Shown here piece after piece: positions 1 through 5,460 of a stretch of DNA of 5,460 nt (the stretch's first letter is position 1; every line of letters starts with the position of its first letter). The notes under the pieces were generated by a model. It searched no databases. It had not been told where the DNA came from and saw only the letters and a list, made by a program, of their open reading frames with translations. This DNA comes from DATNNN01 sp035601815 (lineage in GTDB: Bacteria; Pseudomonadota; Alphaproteobacteria; Rhizobiales; Xanthobacteraceae): NCBI GenBank assembly GCA_035601815.1, contig DATNNN010000008.1, positions 1 through 5,460 of the forward strand, written 5' to 3'. Both the position numbers and the translations under genes were made by a program.

Positions 1-1667
1 TGATAAGCGAGCTTTGTGGTGGCGTTCACCACCACCGGCCCGCCCGTGGGCATGGAGCGCGAGCCCACGGTGCCGCCGCCGGAGGGGATGAGATCGGTGT
101 CGCCCTGCAGGACATGGATGCGGTCGAGCGGCATGTCGAGCTGCTGCGACACGAGCTGGGCATAGGTGGTCTTGTGGCCGTGGCCCCCCGACTGGGTGCC
201 GATGAGCACGGTGACGCTGCCGTCCTTCTCCAGGCGCACCTTGCCGCTCTCCGGCGCGGTCATGCCGCAGGCCTCGATATAGCTCGCGATGCCGATGCCG
301 GCGAACTTGCCGGCTTTCTGCGCGAGCGCGGCGCGGGCGGGAAAGCCCTTCCAGTCGGCGAGCTCTTGCGCCCGCGCCAGATGCCCGGCGAAATCGCCGC
401 TGTCGTAGATCCGGCCGCTCGCGGTCTTGTAGGGCATCGCCGACGCCGGAACGAAATTCCGCCGGCGGATCTCGTCGGGCGTGAGCTTCAGCTCGCGCGC
501 GACCGCGTCCACGAGCCGCTCGATCACGTAGGCCGCCTCCGGCCGGCCGGCGCCACGATAGGCCTCGACCGGCACCGTGTGCGTATAGACCGCGCGTACG
601 CGCGCATGCATGGCCGGGATCGTATAGACGCCCGGCAGCATCGTCGCCCCGAGATAGGGGATGTAGGGCGCCACCGCCGAGAGATACGCCCCCATGGCGG
701 CGATGGTGTCGACGCGGATCGCCAGGAACTTGCCGTCCTTGTCCACCGCCATCTCGGCCGTGGTGACGTTGTCGCGGCCGTGCGTGTCGGCGATGAAATG
801 TTCCGAGCGCTCGGACACCCAGGCGACCACCTTCTTCAATTTCTGCGCGGCGCGGCCGGCAAGCGCATATTCGCCGTAGGGGATGGCCTTGGTGCCGAAG
901 CCGCCCCCCACGTCGTTGGTGATGACCCGCATCTTGTCGGGGGTGAGCTTCATCACCGCCCCGCCGATGCCATTCAGGATCATGTGGCTGCCCTGGCTGC
1001 CGAGCGTGAGCACCACGCGGCCGCGCTCGTCGATCTCTGCGACGACGCCGCGGGGCTCGATGTAGTTCGCCACCACGCGCTGATTGACGAGCTCGATCTT
1101 CACCACGCGCGCCGCTTTCTTGAACGCCTCCTCCGTGGCCGGCCCATCGCCGATCTCGGCGGTGAAGGCGAGATTGTGCTTGCGCTCGGGCCACACCAGC
1201 GGCGCGCCGTCGCCGACCGCGCCTTTGGTGGCGGCGATAGCCGGGAGCGACTCCCAATCGATGCCGAGTGCCTCGCCGGCATCGCGGGCCTGTTCCACGG
1301 TGTCGGCGACCACGAAGGCCACCGGCTCGCCCACATAGCGCGCGGTGTCCGTGGGCAGCACCGGATAGGGCGGCACCCATACCTGTTTCTCGTTCGACGG
1401 CTGGAGGAACGCGGCGCCGTGGCTGGGCTGGAGGCCGAAGTCGGCGATGTCGGCGGCGGTCAAAATCAGCCGCACGCCCGGCATCTTGCCCGCCGCGGCG
1501 AGTGCGGTGAACTTGAAGCGGGCGTGGGCGTGGGGCGAGCGCACCACGATCGCCCTGAGCGCGCCCGCCGGGATTGCGTCCGCCACATAGCGGCCGCGGC
1601 CGGTCAACAGCGGCGGGTCCTCGACCCGCGTGTGGGGCTGGCCGACGCCGAATTTCATGAGACGCAT
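1..1667 (-). CDS. Molybdenum hydroxylase large subunit (CoxL/xanthine dehydrogenase family), C-terminus off the window
   Basis: This is the molybdopterin-binding subunit of a xanthine dehydrogenase-family hydroxylase. It would use molybdopterin cytosine dinucleotide to hydroxylate or oxidise a small substrate and pass electrons to FeS and FAD partner subunits in the cytoplasm. The frame stays open for 555 codons. Family members usually have about 750-800 residues, so roughly the last third is missing at the left edge. The N-terminal hammerhead domain (about 15-130) starts with a GVGQPHTRVEDPPLLTGRGRY-type opening, and YVGEPVAFVVAD lies near 112-123. Cofactor-domain marks are EPRG (about 203-206), an apical-ligand-type Gln225 in GSQGSH, GGGFGTK at 254-260 and a late loop at 488-501. 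The active-site loop reads AYRGAGR (369-375), not the AYRCSFR of true aerobic CO dehydrogenases, so the substrate is probably not CO. His496 replaces the usual Gln of the GQGH loop. The start at 1667 is chosen because GGAGG lies 5 nt upstream; Met4 (1658) is an in-frame alternative. No partner subunit lies on the 5' side; any would be off the left edge. The family is certain, the substrate unknown. Confidence 0.93.
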   Translation of the reverse strand, partial: MRLMKFGVGQPHTRVEDPPLLTGRGRYVADAIPAGALRAIVVRSPHAHARFKFTALAAAGKMPGVRLILTAADIADFGLQPSHGAAFLQPSNEKQVWVPPYPVLPTDTARYVGEPVAFVVADTVEQARDAGEALGIDWESLPAIAATKGAVGDGAPLVWPERKHNLAFTAEIGDGPATEEAFKKAARVVKIELVNQRVVANYIEPRGVVAEIDERGRVVLTLGSQGSHMILNGIGGAVMKLTPDKMRVITNDVGGGFGTKAIPYGEYALAGRAAQKLKKVVAWVSERSEHFIADTHGRDNVTTAEMAVDKDGKFLAIRVDTIAAMGAYLSAVAPYIPYLGATMLPGVYTIPAMHARVRAVYTHTVPVEAYRGAGRPEAAYVIERLVDAVARELKLTPDEIRRRNFVPASAMPYKTASGRIYDSGDFAGHLARAQELADWKGFPARAALAQKAGKFAGIGIASYIEACGMTAPESGKVRLEKDGSVTVLIGTQSGGHGHKTTYAQLVSQQLDMPLDRIHVLQGDTDLIPSGGGTVGSRSMPTGGPVVVNATTKLAY

Positions 1668-1727
1668 TGAAGCCTCCGGGAACGCGCGATCTGCTATGTT
1701 GCGGCGCTGTTATAGCCGGAGAGCACG
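1668..1727. promoter_or_regulatory. Divergent intergenic region with candidate promoters
   Basis: These 60 bp separate the divergent hydroxylase gene (minus) and small-protein gene (plus), so both promoters should lie here or extend into the coding ends. On the minus strand TATAAC (1714 down to 1709) matches five of six bases of a sigma-70 -10 box and would leave a leader of about 35 nt before the ATG, but no convincing -35 box is found at the right spacing. On the plus strand TGCTATGTT (1692-1700) resembles an extended -10 element and would give a leader of about 20 nt containing the GGAGAG ribosome binding site at 1718-1723. All of this rests on short motif matches; alphaproteobacterial promoters are often poorly matched, so the exact elements are uncertain. 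No obvious operator palindrome is seen. Confidence 0.35.
1673..1677 (-). promoter_or_regulatory. Ribosome binding site of the molybdenum hydroxylase gene
   Basis: On the minus strand GGAGG is followed by CTTCA and then ATG, a strong Shine-Dalgarno match with 5-nt spacing. This supports the first ATG (1667) over the second in-frame ATG (1658), which would have a 14-nt spacing. Confidence 0.75.
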
Positions 1728-1877
1728 ATGATCCGTAAGCTCCCTTCCGGAAAATACCGGCTCTATTCCCGCAAGATCGATCGCAAGACCGGCAAGCGCC
1801 GCAACCTCGGAACTTTCGGGACCCGCGCTGCCGCGCTGAAGCACGAGCGCGCGGTACAGTTCTTCAAGCGCGCCTAG
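1728..1877 (+). CDS. Small basic protein of unknown function (49 residues)
   Basis: The ATG is preceded by GGAGAG (1718-1723) with 4-nt spacing, and the frame ends at TAG after 49 codons. The protein begins MIRKLPSGKYRLYSRK, continues with a DRKTGKRRNLGTF segment and ends in a likely helix, ALKHERAVQFFKR (about 37-48). It is very rich in Lys and Arg, with few acidic residues and no membrane segment or signal peptide. From memory, near-identical short hypothetical proteins occur in many alpha- and betaproteobacteria, which argues for a real gene. The pattern of short strands with G-K-Y/W-R, then GKRR...GTF, then a helix recalls the small three-stranded arm-type DNA-binding domain at the N-terminus of tyrosine integrases, here standing alone without a catalytic domain. 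That likeness is an inference; nucleic-acid binding is plausible but unproven. It lies 12 bp before the hydrolase gene, so the two probably form one transcript. Confidence 0.8.
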   Translation: MIRKLPSGKYRLYSRKIDRKTGKRRNLGTFGTRAAALKHERAVQFFKRA

Positions 1878-1889
1878 CGAGGCGAACGC

Positions 1890-2678
1890 ATGCCCACACC
1901 GAACGGCGCCCTCGACGCCGCCGCGATCAAGCTGCACCGCACCGGCAGCGGACCTACGCTCGTGCTCGTCCACTGCCTCGGCGTCGACCGCCGCCTGTGG
2001 GACATCGCGGCGGCCGGCCTCACATCCGACTTCACGCTCGCGAGCTACGACCTGCCCGGTCACGGCGAAACGCCGGTTCCGGGCAACGCCTATCGCGTAG
2101 AGGATTTGTCGCTGCAGCTCGCGGGCACGCTCGACCGCGCCGGCTTTGGCCGCGTGCACCTCGCGGGAATTTCGCTCGGCGGCTGTGTCGCCCAGCACTT
2201 CGCCGCCACGCGGCCCGAGCGGGTCGACCGGCTGATGCTCATCGACACCACGCCGCGCTATCCCGACGAGCAGCGCAAGGGGTGGGGCGAGCGCGCCGCG
2301 ATCGCGCGCACCAAGGGTGTGCCCGCCATGATCGACATGCTCATCAACATCTGGTTTACGCCGGAGTTCGCAGCGAGCGGCGCGCCGGCCGTGGCCTATG
2401 TCCGCGAGTGTTTTTCGCGCGTCCCGGGCGAGGGCTACGCGAAAGCCTGCGAGGCGCTCGCCGAAGTGGACCTTCTACCGCTCGCGCCCAAAATCAAGGC
2501 GCCGACGCTGATCGTGATCGGCGAGCAGGATCTCCCCGCCTTCCATGAATCGGCGAAGTGGCTGGAACAGAACATCGCCGGCTCGCGCAAGGTCGTGCTC
2601 GCGCCCGCGCGCCACGCCTCGATTTTGGAACGGCCAAAGGAATTCTCAGAAGCCGCGCGGGCTTTCCTGCGCGGGTGA
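1890..2678 (+). CDS. Alpha/beta hydrolase, 3-oxoadipate enol-lactonase-like
   Basis: This 262-residue soluble protein has the usual length of a compact alpha/beta hydrolase. The first strand and oxyanion-hole region is LVLVHCLGVDRRLWD (24-38), with Cys29 where many relatives have Gly. YDLPGHGET follows at 53-61. The nucleophile elbow LAGISLGG (91-98) supplies Ser95, the acid is probably Asp214 in IGEQDLPAF, and the base is His242 in ARHASILERP, so the catalytic triad looks complete. A helical cap lies around 125-195. The LGVDRRLWD start and the RHASILERPKEF end resemble PcaD-type enol-lactonases of the beta-ketoadipate pathway, but no other pca gene is present, so the substrate could be another ester, lactone or carbon-carbon bond. 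The ATG at 1890 follows GAGG (1879-1882) with 7-nt spacing and lies 12 bp after the small basic gene. Its last 33 bp overlap the convergent pump gene. The fold is sure, the exact reaction uncertain. Confidence 0.92.
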   Translation: MPTPNGALDAAAIKLHRTGSGPTLVLVHCLGVDRRLWDIAAAGLTSDFTLASYDLPGHGETPVPGNAYRVEDLSLQLAGTLDRAGFGRVHLAGISLGGCVAQHFAATRPERVDRLMLIDTTPRYPDEQRKGWGERAAIARTKGVPAMIDMLINIWFTPEFAASGAPAVAYVRECFSRVPGEGYAKACEALAEVDLLPLAPKIKAPTLIVIGEQDLPAFHESAKWLEQNIAGSRKVVLAPARHASILERPKEFSEAARAFLRG

Positions 2679-5460
2679 GACGGGCCCCGCCGGGGCGTCC
2701 GGCATGGGAAAACCGCCCGGACGCGCCGGCGGCGCCCGCCGGCGGCGCGCGACCTTTCCGATGCCCTGGCTCACCACGTAGAACACCGGCGTGAAGACGA
2801 GCCCGAAGATCGTGACGCCGATCATGCCGAAGAACACCGTGGTGCCGAGCGTCTGGCGCAGCTCCGCGCCGGCGCCCACCGCCCACACCAGCGGCACCAC
2901 GCCAAGGACGAACGCCATCGACGTCATCAGGATCGGCCGGAAGCGGAGTCGCGCCGCCTCCACCGCCGCCGCCCAGCGGTCGCGGCCCTGCCCCTCGAGC
3001 TGATGCGCGAACTCGACGATCAGAATCGCGTTCTTGGCGGCGAGCGCGATCAGCACGATGAAGCCCACTTGCGTGAGAATGTTATTGTCCTGGCCGCGCA
3101 GGATCACGCCCGAGATCGCGGCGATCAGGCACATGGGCACGATGAGGATGACGGCGAACGGCAGTGTCAGGCTCTCGAACTGCGCCGCCAGCACCAGGAA
3201 CACGAACAAGACGGCCAGCGTGAAGGCGAAGATCGCGGTCGAGCCCGCGCGCAATTGCTGGAAGGCGAGCGTCGTCCACTCGTAGCCGAAACCGTCGGGC
3301 AGCGTCTCGGCGGCGAGCTTGTTCATGATCTCGATCGCCTGCCCCTGGCTGTAGCCCGGTGCCGCCGCGCCATCGAGCTCAGCCGCGGGATAAAGGTTGT
3401 AGCGCGGCATCCGGTAGGGCCCGGACTGGTCGCGCACCGTAGTGAAGGAGCCGAGCGGCACCGTGTCGCCGCGGGCGTTGCGCACGCGGATGTTGAGGAC
3501 GTCGCGCGGGTCGTTGCGGAAGCGGTCCTCGGCCTGGGCGATCACGCGGAAAGTGCGGCCGAACAGATTGAAGTCGTTGACGTAGGCCGAGCCGATGTAG
3601 ATCTGCAGCGCCGCGAACACGTCGGAGACGTTGACGCCGAGGAGCTGCGCCTTGGTGCGGTCGATGTCGAGATAGAGCTGCGGCGTCGACGTCTCGAACA
3701 GCGAGAATACCTGGGTGAGCCCCGGCGTCTGCGCCGCGCGGCCCATCATGGCGTAGACCGCGCTTTGCAGCGCCTCCGGCCCGCGGCCGGCGCGGTCCTC
3801 GATCATCATGCGGAAGCCGCCGGCGTTGCCGATGCCCTGCACCGGCGGCGGCTGCACCACCACCACGAACGCCTCCTCTATTGCCGAAAGCCGCTGGAAC
3901 AACTGCCCCTGCAGCCCCGACGCCGACTTCGCCGGGTCGCTACCGCGCGACTTAAACGGATCGAGCACAAGGAACAGCGCACCCGAGTTCGGCGCGTTCG
4001 AGAAGCTCGCGCCCGAGAAGCCCACGATGTTCACCCCGTGGGCGATGCCGGGCACCTTCGAGGCGATCTCCCAGGCGCGGCGCATCACCTGGTCGGTCCG
4101 CGCCAGCGACGCGCCCGGCGGCAACTGGGCAGCGACGATTAGATAGCCGCGGTCGACCTGCGGGATGAAGCCCTGCGGCGTGCGGCGGAATTCGTTGAGA
4201 CCGAACGCGATCACCACGGCATAGGCCACGAGCATCAGTAGCGGGATGCGCACCACCCGCGTCGACAACGCGCCGTAACCGCTCGCCGCCGCGCCGAAGC
4301 CGCGATTGAACAGGGCGAAGAAGTCGCGGATCGGCCGCTCCCATGGCCGCGGCGGGGCCTCGCTCCGTGGCTTGAGCAGGAGTCGGCACATCGCCGGCGA
4401 CAACGTCAGCGACACCAGGAGCGAGATGAGGGTGGCGCCGGTGATGGTGAGCGCGAACTGGCGATAGAACGCGCCGGAAATGCCGGTGATGAACGCCGAC
4501 GGCACGAACACCGCGATCAGCACCAGCGCGATCGCGATTAGGGCGCGCCCCACCTCGTCCATGCTCTTGATCGCCGCCTCGCGCGGCGCAAGCCCGCGCT
4601 CGATGTTGCGCTCGACGTTCTCCACCACCACGATCGCGTCGTCGACCACGATACCGATCGCGAGCACGAGGCCGAACAGCGACAGGGTGTTCAGCGTGAA
4701 GCCGAACAGCCCCATGAAGAAGAAGGTGCCGATCAGCGACACCGGAATCGCCACGATGGGGATCAGCGCCGCGCGCCAGGTCTGCAGGAACAGGATGACA
4801 ACGAGCACCACGAGCAGGATCGCGATGAAGATCGTCTTCTGCACCTCGTCGACGGATTCCTGGATGAACTGGGTGGGGTTGTAGATGATGTCGTACTTCA
4901 AGCCGGGCGGGAAACGCTTCGACAATGTCTCCATGGTGTCGATGATGCCCTTGGCGGTCGACAGCGCGTTCGACCCCGGCCGCTGGAATACCGCGATCGC
5001 CACCGCCGGATCCACGTCGAGGTAGGAGTTGGTCGAATAGTCGAGCGCGGCGAGCTCGATGTTGGCCACGTCCCGCATCCGCACCACCGCCTGCGGCGTC
5101 TGCTTGACCACGATGTTGGCGAACTCGGCGGGGTCAGCGAGCCGCCCCTGGGTCTGCACCGCGACCTGGAACGGGCGCGGGTCCGCTACCGGCGGCTGGC
5201 TGAGCACGCCGGAGGCGACTTGCACGTTCTGGCTCTGCAGCCCCGCCACCACGTCGTTCGCCGTCATGCCCAGCGTCTGCAGCCGCTGCGGGTCGAGCCA
5301 GATGCGCATGGAGTAATCACGGCTGCCGAACACGATGAGCGAGCCGACGCCGTCGACGCGCGCGACCGAGTCCTTGATCTCGAGCGTCACGTAGTTGGAG
5401 ATGAACAGCGCGTCGCGCGACTTGTCCGGCGAGTAGAGATGCACCACCAGCATCAGGTCG
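2646..5460 (-). CDS. RND multidrug efflux pump, HAE1 family, MexF/OqxB-like; N-terminus off the window
   Basis: This is the inner-membrane proton-driven pump of a tripartite RND system that moves drugs or other amphiphiles to an outer-membrane channel through a periplasmic adaptor. The frame is open through the right edge (937 codons, starting ...DLMLVVHLYSPD). By comparison with AcrB (1049 residues), about 130 N-terminal residues, including TM1, are missing. Residues are numbered here from the internal Met at 5453. Porter-domain segments flank TM2-TM6 (about 205-357), with TM7 near 401-419 and TM8-TM12 at about 736-897. The proton-relay residues are all present: Asp271-Asp272 in VVDDAIVVVENVERN (TM4), Lys807 in AAKNAILIVEF (TM10), Arg837 and Thr844 in RFRPILMTS (TM11), matching AcrB D407, D408, K940, R971 and T978. 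SRDYSMRIWLDP, NVQVASGVL and a DYSTNSYLD segment are of MexF/OqxB type. After TM12 there is an Arg/Pro-rich tail (about 900-935). No frameshift is seen. The adaptor and regulator genes probably lie off the right edge. Substrate range cannot be read from sequence. Confidence 0.96.
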   Translation of the reverse strand, partial: DLMLVVHLYSPDKSRDALFISNYVTLEIKDSVARVDGVGSLIVFGSRDYSMRIWLDPQRLQTLGMTANDVVAGLQSQNVQVASGVLSQPPVADPRPFQVAVQTQGRLADPAEFANIVVKQTPQAVVRMRDVANIELAALDYSTNSYLDVDPAVAIAVFQRPGSNALSTAKGIIDTMETLSKRFPPGLKYDIIYNPTQFIQESVDEVQKTIFIAILLVVLVVILFLQTWRAALIPIVAIPVSLIGTFFFMGLFGFTLNTLSLFGLVLAIGIVVDDAIVVVENVERNIERGLAPREAAIKSMDEVGRALIAIALVLIAVFVPSAFITGISGAFYRQFALTITGATLISLLVSLTLSPAMCRLLLKPRSEAPPRPWERPIRDFFALFNRGFGAAASGYGALSTRVVRIPLLMLVAYAVVIAFGLNEFRRTPQGFIPQVDRGYLIVAAQLPPGASLARTDQVMRRAWEIASKVPGIAHGVNIVGFSGASFSNAPNSGALFLVLDPFKSRGSDPAKSASGLQGQLFQRLSAIEEAFVVVVQPPPVQGIGNAGGFRMMIEDRAGRGPEALQSAVYAMMGRAAQTPGLTQVFSLFETSTPQLYLDIDRTKAQLLGVNVSDVFAALQIYIGSAYVNDFNLFGRTFRVIAQAEDRFRNDPRDVLNIRVRNARGDTVPLGSFTTVRDQSGPYRMPRYNLYPAAELDGAAAPGYSQGQAIEIMNKLAAETLPDGFGYEWTTLAFQQLRAGSTAIFAFTLAVLFVFLVLAAQFESLTLPFAVILIVPMCLIAAISGVILRGQDNNILTQVGFIVLIALAAKNAILIVEFAHQLEGQGRDRWAAAVEAARLRFRPILMTSMAFVLGVVPLVWAVGAGAELRQTLGTTVFFGMIGVTIFGLVFTPVFYVVSQGIGKVARRRRAPPARPGGFPMPDAPAGPVSPAQESPRGF
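2679..2699. terminator. GC-rich hairpin just after the hydrolase stop (terminator-like, no T tract)
   Basis: GACG (2679-2682) can pair with CGTC (2696-2699), and CCCC (2685-2688) with GGGG (2692-2695) around a GCC loop, leaving a two-base bulge. It starts directly after the hydrolase TGA. No T run follows on either strand, so it is not a classical intrinsic terminator. It also lies within the pump's coding tail, so it may only reflect GC-rich codons. Confidence 0.25.
2724..2744. other. Perfect 9-bp GC inverted repeat in the pump's 3' coding end
   Basis: CGCCGGCGG (2724-2732) and CCGCCGGCG (2736-2744) form a perfect 9-bp stem with a 3-nt loop. On the minus strand this segment codes for part of the Arg/Pro-rich tail of the pump (RRAPPARPG region). 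It could act as a transcript-end or mRNA-stabilising hairpin for the hydrolase transcript reading through, but there is no T tract, and repeated Arg, Pro, Ala and Gly codons in GC-rich DNA make such repeats by chance. Confidence 0.3.

Noticed and set aside
114..1670. A 518-codon plus-strand open frame opposite the molybdenum hydroxylase
   Set aside because: The minus-strand frame gives a convincing hydroxylase with all family motifs. The plus-strand product is a His/Arg/Gly-rich low-complexity translation typical of antisense frames in GC-rich DNA.
1711..1716. TATAGC as a plus-strand extended -10 promoter for the small gene
   Set aside because: Transcription would start inside or just before the ribosome binding site, leaving almost no leader; the upstream TGCTATGTT is a better though still weak candidate.
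1710..2198. A 162-codon minus-strand frame across the small gene and the hydrolase start
   Set aside because: It lies opposite two well-supported plus-strand genes and shows no motif; it is a shadow frame.
1997..2548. A 183-codon plus-strand frame inside the hydrolase gene
   Set aside because: It is an out-of-frame, Arg-rich reading of the hydrolase coding sequence.
3003..4142. A 379-codon plus-strand open frame opposite the RND pump
   Set aside because: It is antisense to a clearly conserved pump and has biased Arg/Glu/His composition with no recognisable motif.
369..5460. A coherent new defence or metabolic system spanning the window
   Set aside because: The genes belong to three separate transcription units of common families, with no shared regulation, mobile-element signature or defence-type domains.

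Overview
The window is uniformly GC-rich, about two-thirds G+C by eye, and almost wholly coding. Gene style and protein types suggest an alphaproteobacterium, probably of the Hyphomicrobiales/Bradyrhizobium kind. This is an inference from protein resemblance and base composition; no rRNA or other marker gene is present.

Layout: (1) Positions 1-1667, minus strand: the N-terminal 555 codons of a CoxL/xanthine-dehydrogenase-type molybdenum hydroxylase large subunit, whose C-terminus lies off the left edge. (2) 1668-1727: a 60-bp divergent intergenic region with ribosome binding sites for both sides and weak -10-like elements. (3) 1728-1877, plus strand: a 49-residue basic protein of unknown function. 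(4) 1890-2678, plus strand: an alpha/beta hydrolase with an intact Ser-Asp-His triad, nearest in feel to 3-oxoadipate enol-lactonase (PcaD)-like enzymes, 12 bp after the small gene and so probably co-transcribed with it. (5) 2646-5460, minus strand: the C-terminal 937 codons of an inner-membrane RND (HAE1 family, MexF/OqxB-like) multidrug efflux pump, whose start lies off the right edge. The hydrolase and pump genes converge and overlap by 33 bp at their 3' ends, with two GC-rich hairpins just beyond the hydrolase stop.

The three transcription units look like neighbours rather than one pathway. The hydroxylase and hydrolase could both act on small organic compounds, but nothing visible fixes a substrate for either. 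The pump would normally be encoded with a periplasmic adaptor, which would lie off the right edge. I see no mobile element, CRISPR array, RNA gene or evident new system. The points most worth a second look are the conserved 49-residue basic protein, a Gln-to-His change in the molybdenum-cofactor loop of the hydroxylase, and the overlapping convergent gene ends.
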